A stretch of 64,000 bases of DNA from contig SUZO01000004.1 in the NCBI GenBank assembly GCA_015059805.1, positions 1 to 64,000 of the forward strand. Reading direction: 5' to 3'. A model generated the notes under the pieces. It did no database searches. It had not been told where the DNA came from and saw nothing but the letters and a program-made list of their open reading frames with translations. Made by a program: the position numbers and the translations under genes. Shown here piece by piece: positions 44,827-53,746 of the stretch (the first letter of the stretch is position 1; the number at the start of each line of letters is the position of its first letter). The stretch comes from Rikenellaceae bacterium (GTDB taxonomy: Bacteria; Bacteroidota; Bacteroidia; Bacteroidales; Rikenellaceae).

Positions 44827-47800
44827 ATGAATATTTATAAAACAGCAGTCAATAACCCGATTACGACGATACTTGTCTTTATCGCCGTTGCGCTGTTCGG
44901 TATCTTCTCGTTAGTAAAGTTGCCTATCGACTTCATGCCACGAATTGATACGCCATATATCATGGTTATCACAGCCTACCCGGGTGCAAGTGCAGAGGAT
45001 ATTGAGGAGAATGTCTCAAAACCTCTGGAGAACTCCCTCAACGGAGTTGATAATCTGAAACATATCTCTTCAAAGTCTAAGGAGAACATCTCAACTGTAT
45101 TCCTTCAGTTTGAGTATGGTACAGACAACGATGTTGCCACAAACGATGTTCGTGACAAGCTCGACATGGCAAAGAACAACCTGCCAGACGAGGCAAATAC
45201 CCCAATCCTGTTTAAGTTCTCTACAGACGAGATGCCGATTATGCTCCTCTCTGTAAAGGCTGAGGAGAGCTGGAGTGGACTCTACAAGATTATTGATGAG
45301 ATGGTTGCCACCCCACTTGCTCGTGTGAGCGGTGTAGGTACAGTATCTGTGCAGGGTATTCCAGAGCGTCAGATTCAGGTCTACTGCGACCCATATAAGC
45401 TTGAGGCATACGGAATGACTATTGAGGGCATTTCGCAGATTATCTCTGCCGAGAACCGTGCCATCCCTGGCGGTCAGATTGATGTAGGCTCAAATACCTA
45501 CTCAATGCGTGTAGACCAGGAGTTTACCTCTATAGAGGAGCTTAAGAGCCTTGTTATCGGTACTCGCGGTGGTGCAAACATCTATCTGCGCGATGTGGCT
45601 ACAGTCACCGACACTGAGCAGGAGCGTGCTCAGGAGGTATATAACAACGGTGAGCGTACAGGTCTGATTGTTATCCAGAAGCAGACTGGTGCTAATGCCG
45701 TTCAAATCTCAAAGGATGTAAAGGAGGAGTTGGCAAAGATTACCCCTACACTTCCGTCAGATATTCGTATCTCTCAGGTTGTAGATACTGCGGACAATAT
45801 CCTTGACACAGCAAACTCGCTGGTAGATACTATCCTTACCACCTTTATCGTGGTAATGTTCGTGGTAATGATGATGCTTGGTCGTTGGCGTGCGATGTTT
45901 ATCATCATCCTCACCATCCCAATCTCAATGCTCTCTGCGCTGATATACCTGCTCTTTACTGACCAGACACTCAACGTGGTAACAATGTCATCCCTCTCTA
46001 TCTCTATCGGTATGGTTGTGGATAACGCTATTGTGGTGCTTGAGAACATCACTACCCACGTAGACCGAGGCTCACGTGTAAAGCAGGCAGCTATCTTTGC
46101 GACAAAGGAGGTGGGTCTGTCAATCATCGCCTCAACCCTTACAACCCTTGCCGTATTCTTGCCACTGACAATGATTGACGGTATGGCAGGTGTGATGTTC
46201 ACCCCAATGGGTTGGATGGTTACTATCACCCTTACAGTCTCTATGGCTGCGGCGCTGACCTTCACCCCAGTGCTCTGCTCACTCATTATGAAGCAGAAGC
46301 CTAAGAAGTCAAGCCTGCAGAAGTATGTAGACGGTGCTATGGGTTGGCTTGATGGTATCTACGAGAAGGCTCTGCACTGGTGCGTAACACACCGTAAGAC
46401 ATTCCTCACAGGTGCTCTGGTACTCTTTGTTGGCACATTTGTATTTATCGCGCCAGCAGTAAAGACCGAGTTCTTCCCTATGCAGGATAACGGTCGTATT
46501 GCAGTGAAGGTTAAGCTCCCTGTAGGTACTCGTCAGGAGATTACCCGCGACGTAGCAATGCGTATCAGCAACCAGTTCCGCCAGAACTACCCTGAGATTA
46601 CCGTACTCAACGCAACCCTCGGTGTGGCTGATACAGACAACGCCTTTGCATCTATTCAGGATAACGGTACACACTACATCTCATTCAACATCACCCTTAC
46701 AGATAAGACTGAGCGTGAGCGTAGTCTTGCCGAGATTGGTGACCTTATGCGTAAAGACCTTGACGGCTACTCAGAGATTCGTACATACGAGGTTGTTGAG
46801 ACCGGTCAGGGCGGTGGTGCCGGTGGTCAGAGCAAGGTTGATATTGAGCTTTACGGCTACGACTTTGAGGATACTGACCGCGTAGCGTTAGATATCAAGG
46901 AGCTGATGCTCCAGGTTCCTGGATGTACCGAGGTTACAATCTCACGTGATGAGTATACCCCTGAGTATCAGGTACTCTTTGACCGCGAGAAGCTCTCAAT
47001 GCATGGTCTAAATGTTGCCACAGCAGGAACATTCCTCCGCAACCGCATCAATGGAGCTACTGCATCATACTTCCGTGAGGAGGGTGAGGAGTACGACATC
47101 CTTGTTCGCTACGACCGTCCTTTCCGTGAGTCACTTGAGGAGATTGAGAACATCACCCTCTACAACACCACTACAGGTGCAGCGGTAAAGGTGCGCGATG
47201 TTGCTACAGTTGTTGAGAGCCAGACCCCTCCAGCTATTGACCGTAAGGATAGAAGCCGTTATGTAAAAATTTCAGGCTCTGTAGGTCACGGATATGCTAT
47301 GTCAGATATCGTATCGGGCACTGTTGAGGGTCTTAACAAGATGGATCTTCCTGCAGGTATTACTTGGAAGCTCGGTGGTAGCTATGAGGACCAGATGGAT
47401 ACGTTTATGGATATGGGTATGTTGCTCGTGCTGATGGTTATCCTTGTCTATGTGATTATGGCATCACAGTTTGAGTCTCTGAGCTATCCATTTATCATCA
47501 TGTTCTCACTACCATTCGCCGTTGTTGGAGTTATGCTTGGATTGTGGGCAACAAATACAGCTCTCGGTGTTATGGGTCTTCTTGGTGTGCTGATGCTTGT
47601 GGGTATTGTGGTAAACAACGGTATCGTGCTGGTGGACTACACCCGACTGCTTATAGGTCGTAAGATGCCGATTATTGACGCTGTAGTTGCAGGTGGTAAG
47701 TCTCGTCTGCGCCCAATCCTTATGACCACCCTTACAACCGTTCTGGGTATGGTGCCTATGGCTGTTGGTAACGGTGTAGGCTCTGAGATGTGGAACTCAC

Positions 47801-47934
47801 TTGGTATGGTTGTGGCTACAGGTCTTACATTCTCGACCCTTGTAACACTCTTCCTTATCCCAGTACTCTTTACATGGCTTGCAATGCGCGATGAGCGTAA
47901 AAGAGCTAAGAAACTCGCACAATTAAACGCATAA
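44827..47934 (+). CDS. RND family efflux transporter permease (HAE1/AcrB-like)
   Basis: This is a 1035-residue proton-driven pump with twelve transmembrane helices and two large periplasmic loops. It opens with NNPITTILVFIAVALFGIFSL. In helix 4, GMVVDNAIVVLENI keeps one of the two proton-relay Asp residues; the second is Asn, unlike AcrB's Asp-Asp. Helix 10 has the matching GIVVNNGIVLVDY and helix 11 LRPILMTTLTTVLGMVPMA. It would export drugs, bile salts or lipophilic compounds. It is followed 5 nt later by the small PG0541-family protein. Confidence 0.96.
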   Translation: MNIYKTAVNNPITTILVFIAVALFGIFSLVKLPIDFMPRIDTPYIMVITAYPGASAEDIEENVSKPLENSLNGVDNLKHISSKSKENISTVFLQFEYGTDNDVATNDVRDKLDMAKNNLPDEANTPILFKFSTDEMPIMLLSVKAEESWSGLYKIIDEMVATPLARVSGVGTVSVQGIPERQIQVYCDPYKLEAYGMTIEGISQIISAENRAIPGGQIDVGSNTYSMRVDQEFTSIEELKSLVIGTRGGANIYLRDVATVTDTEQERAQEVYNNGERTGLIVIQKQTGANAVQISKDVKEELAKITPTLPSDIRISQVVDTADNILDTANSLVDTILTTFIVVMFVVMMMLGRWRAMFIIILTIPISMLSALIYLLFTDQTLNVVTMSSLSISIGMVVDNAIVVLENITTHVDRGSRVKQAAIFATKEVGLSIIASTLTTLAVFLPLTMIDGMAGVMFTPMGWMVTITLTVSMAAALTFTPVLCSLIMKQKPKKSSLQKYVDGAMGWLDGIYEKALHWCVTHRKTFLTGALVLFVGTFVFIAPAVKTEFFPMQDNGRIAVKVKLPVGTRQEITRDVAMRISNQFRQNYPEITVLNATLGVADTDNAFASIQDNGTHYISFNITLTDKTERERSLAEIGDLMRKDLDGYSEIRTYEVVETGQGGGAGGQSKVDIELYGYDFEDTDRVALDIKELMLQVPGCTEVTISRDEYTPEYQVLFDREKLSMHGLNVATAGTFLRNRINGATASYFREEGEEYDILVRYDRPFRESLEEIENITLYNTTTGAAVKVRDVATVVESQTPPAIDRKDRSRYVKISGSVGHGYAMSDIVSGTVEGLNKMDLPAGITWKLGGSYEDQMDTFMDMGMLLVLMVILVYVIMASQFESLSYPFIIMFSLPFAVVGVMLGLWATNTALGVMGLLGVLMLVGIVVNNGIVLVDYTRLLIGRKMPIIDAVVAGGKSRLRPILMTTLTTVLGMVPMAVGNGVGSEMWNSLGMVVATGLTFSTLVTLFLIPVLFTWLAMRDERKRAKKLAQLNA

Positions 47935-47939
47935 AGACT

Positions 47940-48233
47940 ATGAAAGCTATATTTTTATCGTGTAATCAAGCCCTCTTTGATGAGGTGCACCAGATAATGG
48001 AGAAGTTGGGCGTACGCGGCTATACAGCCGTTGAGGAGCTTATAGGCTGCGGAACTGCAACCGGTGAGCCTCACCTCGGCGATACAACTTGGCCTACTAT
48101 GAACTCCGCCCTGCTCGCTATTGTTGAGGATGCACAGTGCGCTCCATTTATGGCAGCACTTAAGGAGCTTGACAATGCCAACCCACAGCTTGGACTTCGC
48201 GCCTTCTGGTGGGAGGTTGGCGGCACTCTATAG
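47940..48233 (+). CDS. PG0541-family transporter-associated small protein (PII-like)
   Basis: This 97-residue cytoplasmic protein is encoded 5 nt after the RND pump. It has an alpha/beta pattern: MKAIFLSCN strand, DEVHQIMEKLGVRGYTAVEEL helix-turn-strand, the loop GCGTATGEPHLGDTTWPTMNSALLAI, then VEDAQCAPFMAALKELD and LGLRAFWWEV. The pattern looks like a PII-type ferredoxin-like fold with a T-loop-like GxGxxxGEP segment. The family is known as a companion of RND pumps in Bacteroidetes (named for Porphyromonas PG0541), but its job is not established. Regulation of the pump is an inference. Confidence 0.78.
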   Translation: MKAIFLSCNQALFDEVHQIMEKLGVRGYTAVEELIGCGTATGEPHLGDTTWPTMNSALLAIVEDAQCAPFMAALKELDNANPQLGLRAFWWEVGGTL

Positions 48234-48247
48234 TCACTATAGAGGAG

Positions 48248-48290
48248 AAAAAAGCGTGTTCCAAAGTAACAGATTGGAACACGCTTTTTT
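48248..48290. terminator. Bidirectional terminator between the efflux operon and waaA
   Basis: A perfect 17-bp stem, AAAAAAGCGTGTTCCAA with TTGGAACACGCTTTTTT, and a 9-nt loop lie between convergent genes. Confidence 0.93.
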
Positions 48291-48308
48291 ATGGTTTTGA
48301 TAGCTCTC

Positions 48309-49529
48309 TTAGAATACCGTCTTGAAGAAAATCTCCGTAGCACCCTGATGCTTAGCTGTGTACTCCTTAGAGATTTGGCTGACGTTATTTAGATGCTCAG
48401 CATCATCACGCAGAGGGGCAAACCAATGGCTTAGCTGCTCGTAGTTAGCGATGCTGGTTGCAGCGCCGAGGGTTATCATATCACGCGCCTCCTTAAACTT
48501 CTTGTAGTTTGGTCCGAAGGCTATTGGCAGACCGAAGGTTGCCGCCTCAAGGGTATTGTGAATACCCACGCCAAAGCCACCTCCGATATATGAGAACTCT
48601 GCATATCCATATACTGACGAGAGCATGCCCATCGTATCAAGAATCAAAATCTGCTTACCTACATCCTCAGCACCATATTGGGTATATCTCACAGCGCCAT
48701 GCTTTGCTGTTTGAGCAATCTTTGCCATTCTACCCTCCTCCATCTCATGGGGAGCAATGACAAACTTAATTGTCGGATTTTCATTTGCTAAGCGGACTAT
48801 CAGCTCCTCATCCTCACCCCAGGTAGAGCCTGCGACAAAGAGTCTACTCTGCCCCTTAAACTGCTCCACAATCTCAATTTTCTTTGCTTGAGAGGCGATT
48901 TGAGCCACACGGTCAAAGCGTGTATCCCCCGCAACGACAACATTGTCACAGCCCAGCTGAGATAGCAACTTCAAAGAGTGGGCATCCTGCACAAATATAG
49001 TCTCAAAGGTGTCCAGAGCGGCACGCCATGGCTCTCCAAAGTGGCGGAAGAATATTGAGTTTTTGCGGAAGATTGCCGAGACAATAAATGTGCGTATTCT
49101 CCTTATGCGTAGCTGCTCAAGGAGGTTGAGCCAATACTCATACTTCACAAATATTGCTATCTCAGGCTTTACAATATCCAAAAACTCCTTAGCATTTGCC
49201 GTAGTATCTAATGGCAGGTAGAAGATGTAATCTGCACCTTGATAGTTCTTGCGAATTTCGTAACCTGAAGGTGAAAAGAATGTAAGAAGAATCTTGTACT
49301 CAGGTCTTTCAGCCCTGATTTTCTCAATTATCGGGCGTCCCTGCTCAAACTCACCCAAAGATGCTACATGTACCCAGACAATGCGACTGTTCGGGTCAAT
49401 GCTGCTGCGCATTCGCTCGAAAAGGTCCTTACGACCAACCCTCCAGAGTCTTGCCTTTGTGTGCCACGGCGAAACTAAAGCAACTCCGACTCTGTAACAC
49501 TCCATCGCTATGTTGTAGAGGCACTTCAT
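48309..49529 (-). CDS. waaA: 3-deoxy-D-manno-octulosonic acid (Kdo) transferase
   Basis: This 406-residue GT-B enzyme attaches Kdo to the lipid A precursor at the inner membrane. N-terminal anchor MKCLYNIAMECYRVGVAL, then VWVHVASLGEFEQGRPIIE (the catalytic Glu region), LLTFFSPSGYEI, YLPLDT, KYEYWLNLLEQ, VAGDTRFDRV, PHEM and the C-terminal YIGGGFGVGIHNTLEAATFGLP are typical. ATG 49529 is chosen over the in-frame ATG at 49568, because the promoter box TATCTTTG (49546-49539) lies between them and MKCLYN is the usual family start. With lpxH this supports a lipid A-Kdo outer membrane. Confidence 0.95.
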   Translation of the reverse strand: MKCLYNIAMECYRVGVALVSPWHTKARLWRVGRKDLFERMRSSIDPNSRIVWVHVASLGEFEQGRPIIEKIRAERPEYKILLTFFSPSGYEIRKNYQGADYIFYLPLDTTANAKEFLDIVKPEIAIFVKYEYWLNLLEQLRIRRIRTFIVSAIFRKNSIFFRHFGEPWRAALDTFETIFVQDAHSLKLLSQLGCDNVVVAGDTRFDRVAQIASQAKKIEIVEQFKGQSRLFVAGSTWGEDEELIVRLANENPTIKFVIAPHEMEEGRMAKIAQTAKHGAVRYTQYGAEDVGKQILILDTMGMLSSVYGYAEFSYIGGGFGVGIHNTLEAATFGLPIAFGPNYKKFKEARDMITLGAATSIANYEQLSHWFAPLRDDAEHLNNVSQISKEYTAKHQGATEIFFKTVF

Positions 49530-49538
49530 TACAAGCAA

Positions 49539-49569
49539 CAAAGATAATAAACTTTTTATTAACTGCAAA
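49539..49569 (-). promoter_or_regulatory. Promoter of waaA
   Basis: On the minus strand TATCTTTG (49546-49539) lies 19 nt after TTTG (49569-49566). It is only 9 nt before ATG 49529, which decides the start codon. Confidence 0.75.
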
Positions 49570-49613
49570 ATTTTGATATAATTGAGAGGTAATTGTCAGC
49601 TATTACCTATATA

Positions 49614-49645
49614 TTTGTTATTCTCATAAAGATTCAATATCTTTG
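49614..49645 (+). promoter_or_regulatory. Promoter of the TonB receptor gene, 5 nt before the ATG
   Basis: TTTG (49614-49617), 20-nt spacer, TATCTTTG (49638-49645), then CTCCG and ATG. The transcript is probably leaderless or nearly so. Confidence 0.75.
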
Positions 49646-49650
49646 CTCCG

Positions 49651-51975
49651 ATGTTTGGTCAATTATGTAGATACGCGTTATTAGCGACCTTTGTGGTCGC
49701 TCCTTTTATGGTTTTCGCGCGCACGCACGATACGGGCGCAAGTGAGAGCGATAAGAGGATGGCGCTGTTAGATGCCGATACGCTTATGGCGGTAGACCCT
49801 GTGGCAGTTACGGCTGTAAAGCACGAGAAGCAGTTGGACAAGAGCGCTGTAACAGCTACGATTATTGACCTAAAGAGTATTGAGCAGAGGGGTATAGGCG
49901 GAATAAAAGATATTATCACCTCTGCGCCTAACTTCTACATGCCTGACTACGGCTCACGCATGACCTCGTCTATCTATGTGCGCGGTCTTGGCACTCGCAT
50001 AGACCAGCCCGTTGTGGGTATGACGGTAGACAATGTGCCTATAGCCGACAAGAACCTCTACGACACCACTCTTCCAGACATTGAGCGCATTGAGGTGCTT
50101 CGCGGTGCACAATCAACCCTCTATGGCAGAAATACAATGTGCGGAGTTGTAAATATCTACACCCTCTCGCCACTGCGCTATCAGGGCATCAAGGTGAGGG
50201 CGGAGTATGGCTCACGAAATAGCTACAAAGCAGGTGCTTCGGCATATTTCAAGCACAAGGCGGGTATGGGTTCGTCAGTCTCTGCACAGTTTGCACATAC
50301 CGATGGATATTTCCGCAACCAGTACAACAGCAGCCTCTTAGAGCGTAGCAACAATGCCGACTTAAGGACTAAGTTTCAGTGGAGAAAGAACTTTTTGAGC
50401 CTTGACAACACTCTTGCTGTAAGCTATCTTCGTCAGAATGGCTATCCATACAGCTACGTAGGTGCGGCGGATACAAACAAGGAGCAGCATAGCGACCTTA
50501 TAGGCAAGATATGCTACAACGACCCAGCCTCATACAACCGCTTTGCAGTCACAGAGGGTCTTACAGCGCGTCACGACTGGGAGAGGATTACCCTTACCAG
50601 CATCACGGCATATCAGTATCTTGACGACCACATGGTTATGGACCAAGATTTTCTGCCGCTCAGTTACTTTACCCTTGAGCAGGCAAAGCAGCAGCACGAC
50701 ATCTCGGAGGATATAATTATCCGCTCACGCACTCAGTCGCGCTACAAGTGGATGGCTGGCGCTTTTGCATTCTACAAGCATCAGGCTATGCAGGCACCAG
50801 TGACTTTCCTTCGTGACGGTATTGACAATCTGATTCTCAAGAATATAAACGAGCATAGCGGCTACCCAGGCACATACAAGTGGGGGCGAGTAGATGGCTC
50901 TGAGGGTGATAGTCTGCTCTTAGGTAGTGACTTTATAACCTCAACCGTCGGCTGGGCTCTCTACCACGAGTCTACCCTTGAGGCGGGCAGGTGGCTCTTT
51001 ACACTTGGTGTAAGATTAGACAGCGAGCATATCGTTATGCGCTACCACAACTATACCGACAGCTACTACACAGCAATCCCAAATGATAGTTCAAAATCTC
51101 CTGCCGAGGTGGCGCTAAAAATCGACGACCGCGACCGCCTGAAGAAGAACTTTATGGAGGTTCTGCCAAAATTTACCGCTACATATAGCCTCAACAACCA
51201 CAACACCCTCTACCTCTCCCTCTCTAAGGGATACAAGGCGGGTGGATTCAACACCCAGATGTTCTCCGAGGTGCTACAGCGCCGCATTAAGGACTACATG
51301 GGGCTATATCAAGAGCTTGATGTGATGGATATTATCACCTACGACCCAGAGAAGAGCTGGAATGGTGAGATTGGTGGACATTTTTCCACTAACGACAGAC
51401 GATTTAGAGCAGATATTGCGTTATTCTGGATAGAGTGCATAGACCAGCAGCTTACGGTCTTTCCAGCTGGGCAGACTACAGGTCGCATGATGACCAACGC
51501 TGGCAGCACGCGCAGTTTTGGAGTGGAGGCGTCGCTGAACTACAACCCTATTGAGGGTCTGAATTTCGGGACAAGTTATGGCTACACCAACGCCCGCTTC
51601 CGCAAGTTTATTGATGGAGTGAACGACTATGCGGGCAATACAATCCCTTACGCTCCACAAAATACGCTACAGCTACAGGCGAGCTACACGCTACAGCTTG
51701 GTAGTAAACAGTTTAAGGCTCTGACCTTTAGCCTAAATGGTTATGGTGCTGGGCGAATTTATTGGAACGAGAGCAACAGCCTCAGCCAACCTCTCTATGC
51801 GACCCTTGACGGCACAGTGCGACTTGAGGGCAGAAGGTGGGCGGTAGATGTGTGGGCTAAAAATATTACAAACAGCCACTACGACCTATTCTACTTTGAG
51901 AGCATGGGCAACCGCTTCCTGCAGCGTGCAAAGGGCGCAACTGCGGGCGTTAGATTTGTTTTAGAATTTAATTAA
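49651..51975 (+). CDS. TonB-dependent outer membrane receptor (non-SusC type)
   Basis: The 774-residue protein has a signal segment (to about residue 24) and a plug domain (about 60-165): AVTATIIDLKSIEQRGIGGIKDII, YVRGLGTRIDQPVVGMTVDNVP, and IERIEVLRGAQSTLYGRNTMCGVVNI, the last a strong TonB-receptor signature. The rest is a 22-strand barrel with LSKGYKAGGFNTQMF near 520 and a C-terminal strand TAGVRFVLEFN. There is no carboxypeptidase-regulatory domain and no SusD gene, so it is closer to siderophore, cobalamin or heme receptors. A duplicated-domain lipoprotein follows 14 nt later and is its likely partner. Confidence 0.93.
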   Translation: MFGQLCRYALLATFVVAPFMVFARTHDTGASESDKRMALLDADTLMAVDPVAVTAVKHEKQLDKSAVTATIIDLKSIEQRGIGGIKDIITSAPNFYMPDYGSRMTSSIYVRGLGTRIDQPVVGMTVDNVPIADKNLYDTTLPDIERIEVLRGAQSTLYGRNTMCGVVNIYTLSPLRYQGIKVRAEYGSRNSYKAGASAYFKHKAGMGSSVSAQFAHTDGYFRNQYNSSLLERSNNADLRTKFQWRKNFLSLDNTLAVSYLRQNGYPYSYVGAADTNKEQHSDLIGKICYNDPASYNRFAVTEGLTARHDWERITLTSITAYQYLDDHMVMDQDFLPLSYFTLEQAKQQHDISEDIIIRSRTQSRYKWMAGAFAFYKHQAMQAPVTFLRDGIDNLILKNINEHSGYPGTYKWGRVDGSEGDSLLLGSDFITSTVGWALYHESTLEAGRWLFTLGVRLDSEHIVMRYHNYTDSYYTAIPNDSSKSPAEVALKIDDRDRLKKNFMEVLPKFTATYSLNNHNTLYLSLSKGYKAGGFNTQMFSEVLQRRIKDYMGLYQELDVMDIITYDPEKSWNGEIGGHFSTNDRRFRADIALFWIECIDQQLTVFPAGQTTGRMMTNAGSTRSFGVEASLNYNPIEGLNFGTSYGYTNARFRKFIDGVNDYAGNTIPYAPQNTLQLQASYTLQLGSKQFKALTFSLNGYGAGRIYWNESNSLSQPLYATLDGTVRLEGRRWAVDVWAKNITNSHYDLFYFESMGNRFLQRAKGATAGVRFVLEFN

Positions 51976-51989
51976 ATATTATTTTATCT

Positions 51990-52868
51990 ATGAAAAAACT
52001 AATTTTTATGGCAGTCGCGCTTCTTATGGCTACTGCATGCATGGACCTGGAGAATAAAAACAACTCTTGGTCACGAACTATTTCGGGTGATATGGTCACT
52101 ACCAACTCCGAGTCAGGTGTGGCATACACCGACAATGCCTCTGTAACTGTAGAGGTTAAGGATATTACAAAGCCCTATATCAACCTACTAATTGAGGGCG
52201 TAAAGTTTGTGCCAATGATGCCAGATGTAAACTTCCTCGTATCAGACATCCAGTTCAAGCTCTACCCATCTAACGATACTAACGACCCACTCTACGGCTC
52301 GTGGACATTCAATGAGAAGAGCGTAGTGCCAACTGTTGGCGGTGTGCCACGCGAGGAGTATACAATGCTCAACCTTATAGGCTCAATCTCTGACAACGGC
52401 GTAGTTGTGGACTTTGACGTAAACTTTGGTGGGGTGGTTTACCACGCGACATTTGGCAGAAACGACGCTCTGCAGACTTGGGAGGCTGAGTACGACGCTA
52501 CTGCCGATGTAGTTATAAATCCAGGCACTGAGGGTGCAATGACCTCAACAGACCAGACACTTGTAAGCTTTGCTCAGGGAAATCTCTCTAAGCAGGTTGT
52601 AAATATCACATTCAAGGATTTCCGCTTTGTGGCAATGATGCCGGAGATTACCTTCACCATTACCGATGTACCTTTCTCATACTCTGAGGATGGCACACAG
52701 CGTCTGTTTAATGTAGCCTCAATAGTTCCAACTATCGGTGATCAGAAGTTTGAGCAGTACACTATGACCAACTTCACTGGCTCTGTGACAAACAACGCCG
52801 TGTTGCTCAACTGCGACATTGCATCAATGAATGCACGTGTAACACTGACAGGAATGATTAACAAATAG
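51990..52868 (+). CDS. Lipoprotein with duplicated calycin-like domain, receptor partner
   Basis: This 292-residue lipoprotein (lipobox ATAC, Cys17) has two related beta domains. Domain 1 (about 45-160) contains NLLIEGVKFVPMMPDVNF and VVPTVGGVPREEYTMLN. Domain 2 (about 185-290) contains NITFKDFRFVAMMPEITF and IVPTIGDQKFEQYTMTN. The repeated FVxMMPxxxF and EYTMxN motifs prove an internal duplication. The fold is probably the calycin-like family of Bacteroidetes lipoproteins. Encoded 14 nt after a TonB receptor, it may capture the ligand at the cell surface, as HmuY does for HmuR; this is inference. Confidence 0.75.
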   Translation: MKKLIFMAVALLMATACMDLENKNNSWSRTISGDMVTTNSESGVAYTDNASVTVEVKDITKPYINLLIEGVKFVPMMPDVNFLVSDIQFKLYPSNDTNDPLYGSWTFNEKSVVPTVGGVPREEYTMLNLIGSISDNGVVVDFDVNFGGVVYHATFGRNDALQTWEAEYDATADVVINPGTEGAMTSTDQTLVSFAQGNLSKQVVNITFKDFRFVAMMPEITFTITDVPFSYSEDGTQRLFNVASIVPTIGDQKFEQYTMTNFTGSVTNNAVLLNCDIASMNARVTLTGMINK

Positions 52869-52872
52869 TATT

Positions 52873-53727
52873 ATGAAAGCTGAGTACAAACCTTATGTAG
52901 ATGCCCTTATAGAGCTTGCTATTAGCGAGGACTTGGGCGATGGCGACCACACATCACTCTGTTGCATCCCTGCCACTGAGCGCGGACGTATGAGACTACT
53001 CTGTAAGCAGGATGGAATTATTGCAGGTATTGAGATTGCGCAGTTAATTCTCTCACGCCTTGACCCAGAAGTTAAGGTTGAGCTCCTACTTAAGGATGGC
53101 GACCGCGTAAAGGTTGGGGATGTAGCATTCTACGTAGAGGGTCGATTGCAGTCACTGCTTCAGGCAGAGCGTATCCTTCTCAACATTATGCAGCGCATGA
53201 GCGGCGTGGCTACCCAGACCGCTGTCTATGCCGACCGCATTGCAGACCTACACACCAAGGTGCTTGATACCCGCAAGACCACCCCAGGCATGCGCGTGCT
53301 TGATAAGATGGCTGTAAAGATTGGTGGCGGCGAGAACCACCGCATCGGTCTATTTGATATGATTCTGCTCAAGGATAACCACATTGACTTTGCAGGTGGT
53401 GTTCGCAAGGCAGTCCTTGGTGCTAAGGAGTACCTTAAAGCTAAGGGCAAGAATATCCCTATTGAGTGTGAGGTGCGTAGCCTTGAGGATATTGACGAGG
53501 TCTTTGCTGCAGGAGGTGTAGACCGCATTATGTTTGACAACTTCTCAGTAGAGATGACAGCTGAGGCGGTTAAGAGGGTGGCTGGTCGTTGCCAGACCGA
53601 GTCCAGCGGTGGCATTACCCTTGAGACCCTACGCGACTATGCCCTTACTGGCGTTGATTTTATCTCTGTAGGCGCACTTACTCACCAGATTAAGTCGCTT
53701 GACATGTCACTCAAGGCTTGTGAATAG
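52873..53727 (+). CDS. nadC: Nicotinate-nucleotide pyrophosphorylase (quinolinate phosphoribosyltransferase)
   Basis: The 284-residue cytoplasmic enzyme makes nicotinate mononucleotide from quinolinate and PRPP, the third step of de novo NAD synthesis. Signatures: LAISEDLGDGDHTS, LLQAERILLNIMQRMSGVAT, LDTRKTTPGMRVLDKMAVKIGGGENHR, LLKDNHI, ECEVRSLED, MFDNFS, and the C-terminal SSGGITLETLRDYA with VDFISVGALTH. It is 4 nt after the lipoprotein gene. The last NAD step (nadE) is also in this window. Confidence 0.96.
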   Translation: MKAEYKPYVDALIELAISEDLGDGDHTSLCCIPATERGRMRLLCKQDGIIAGIEIAQLILSRLDPEVKVELLLKDGDRVKVGDVAFYVEGRLQSLLQAERILLNIMQRMSGVATQTAVYADRIADLHTKVLDTRKTTPGMRVLDKMAVKIGGGENHRIGLFDMILLKDNHIDFAGGVRKAVLGAKEYLKAKGKNIPIECEVRSLEDIDEVFAAGGVDRIMFDNFSVEMTAEAVKRVAGRCQTESSGGITLETLRDYALTGVDFISVGALTHQIKSLDMSLKACE

Positions 53728-53746
53728 ATTTTTTAGAACATATCCA

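Noticed and set aside
47935..48233. The small ORF after the RND pump as a chance frame
   Set aside because: Operon spacing, good codon use and a recognisable PG0541-type sequence support a real gene.
49530..49568. Longer N terminus of waaA starting at ATG 49568
   Set aside because: The TATCTTTG promoter lies between the two ATGs, so the longer start would be outside the transcript; MKCLYN is the family-like start.
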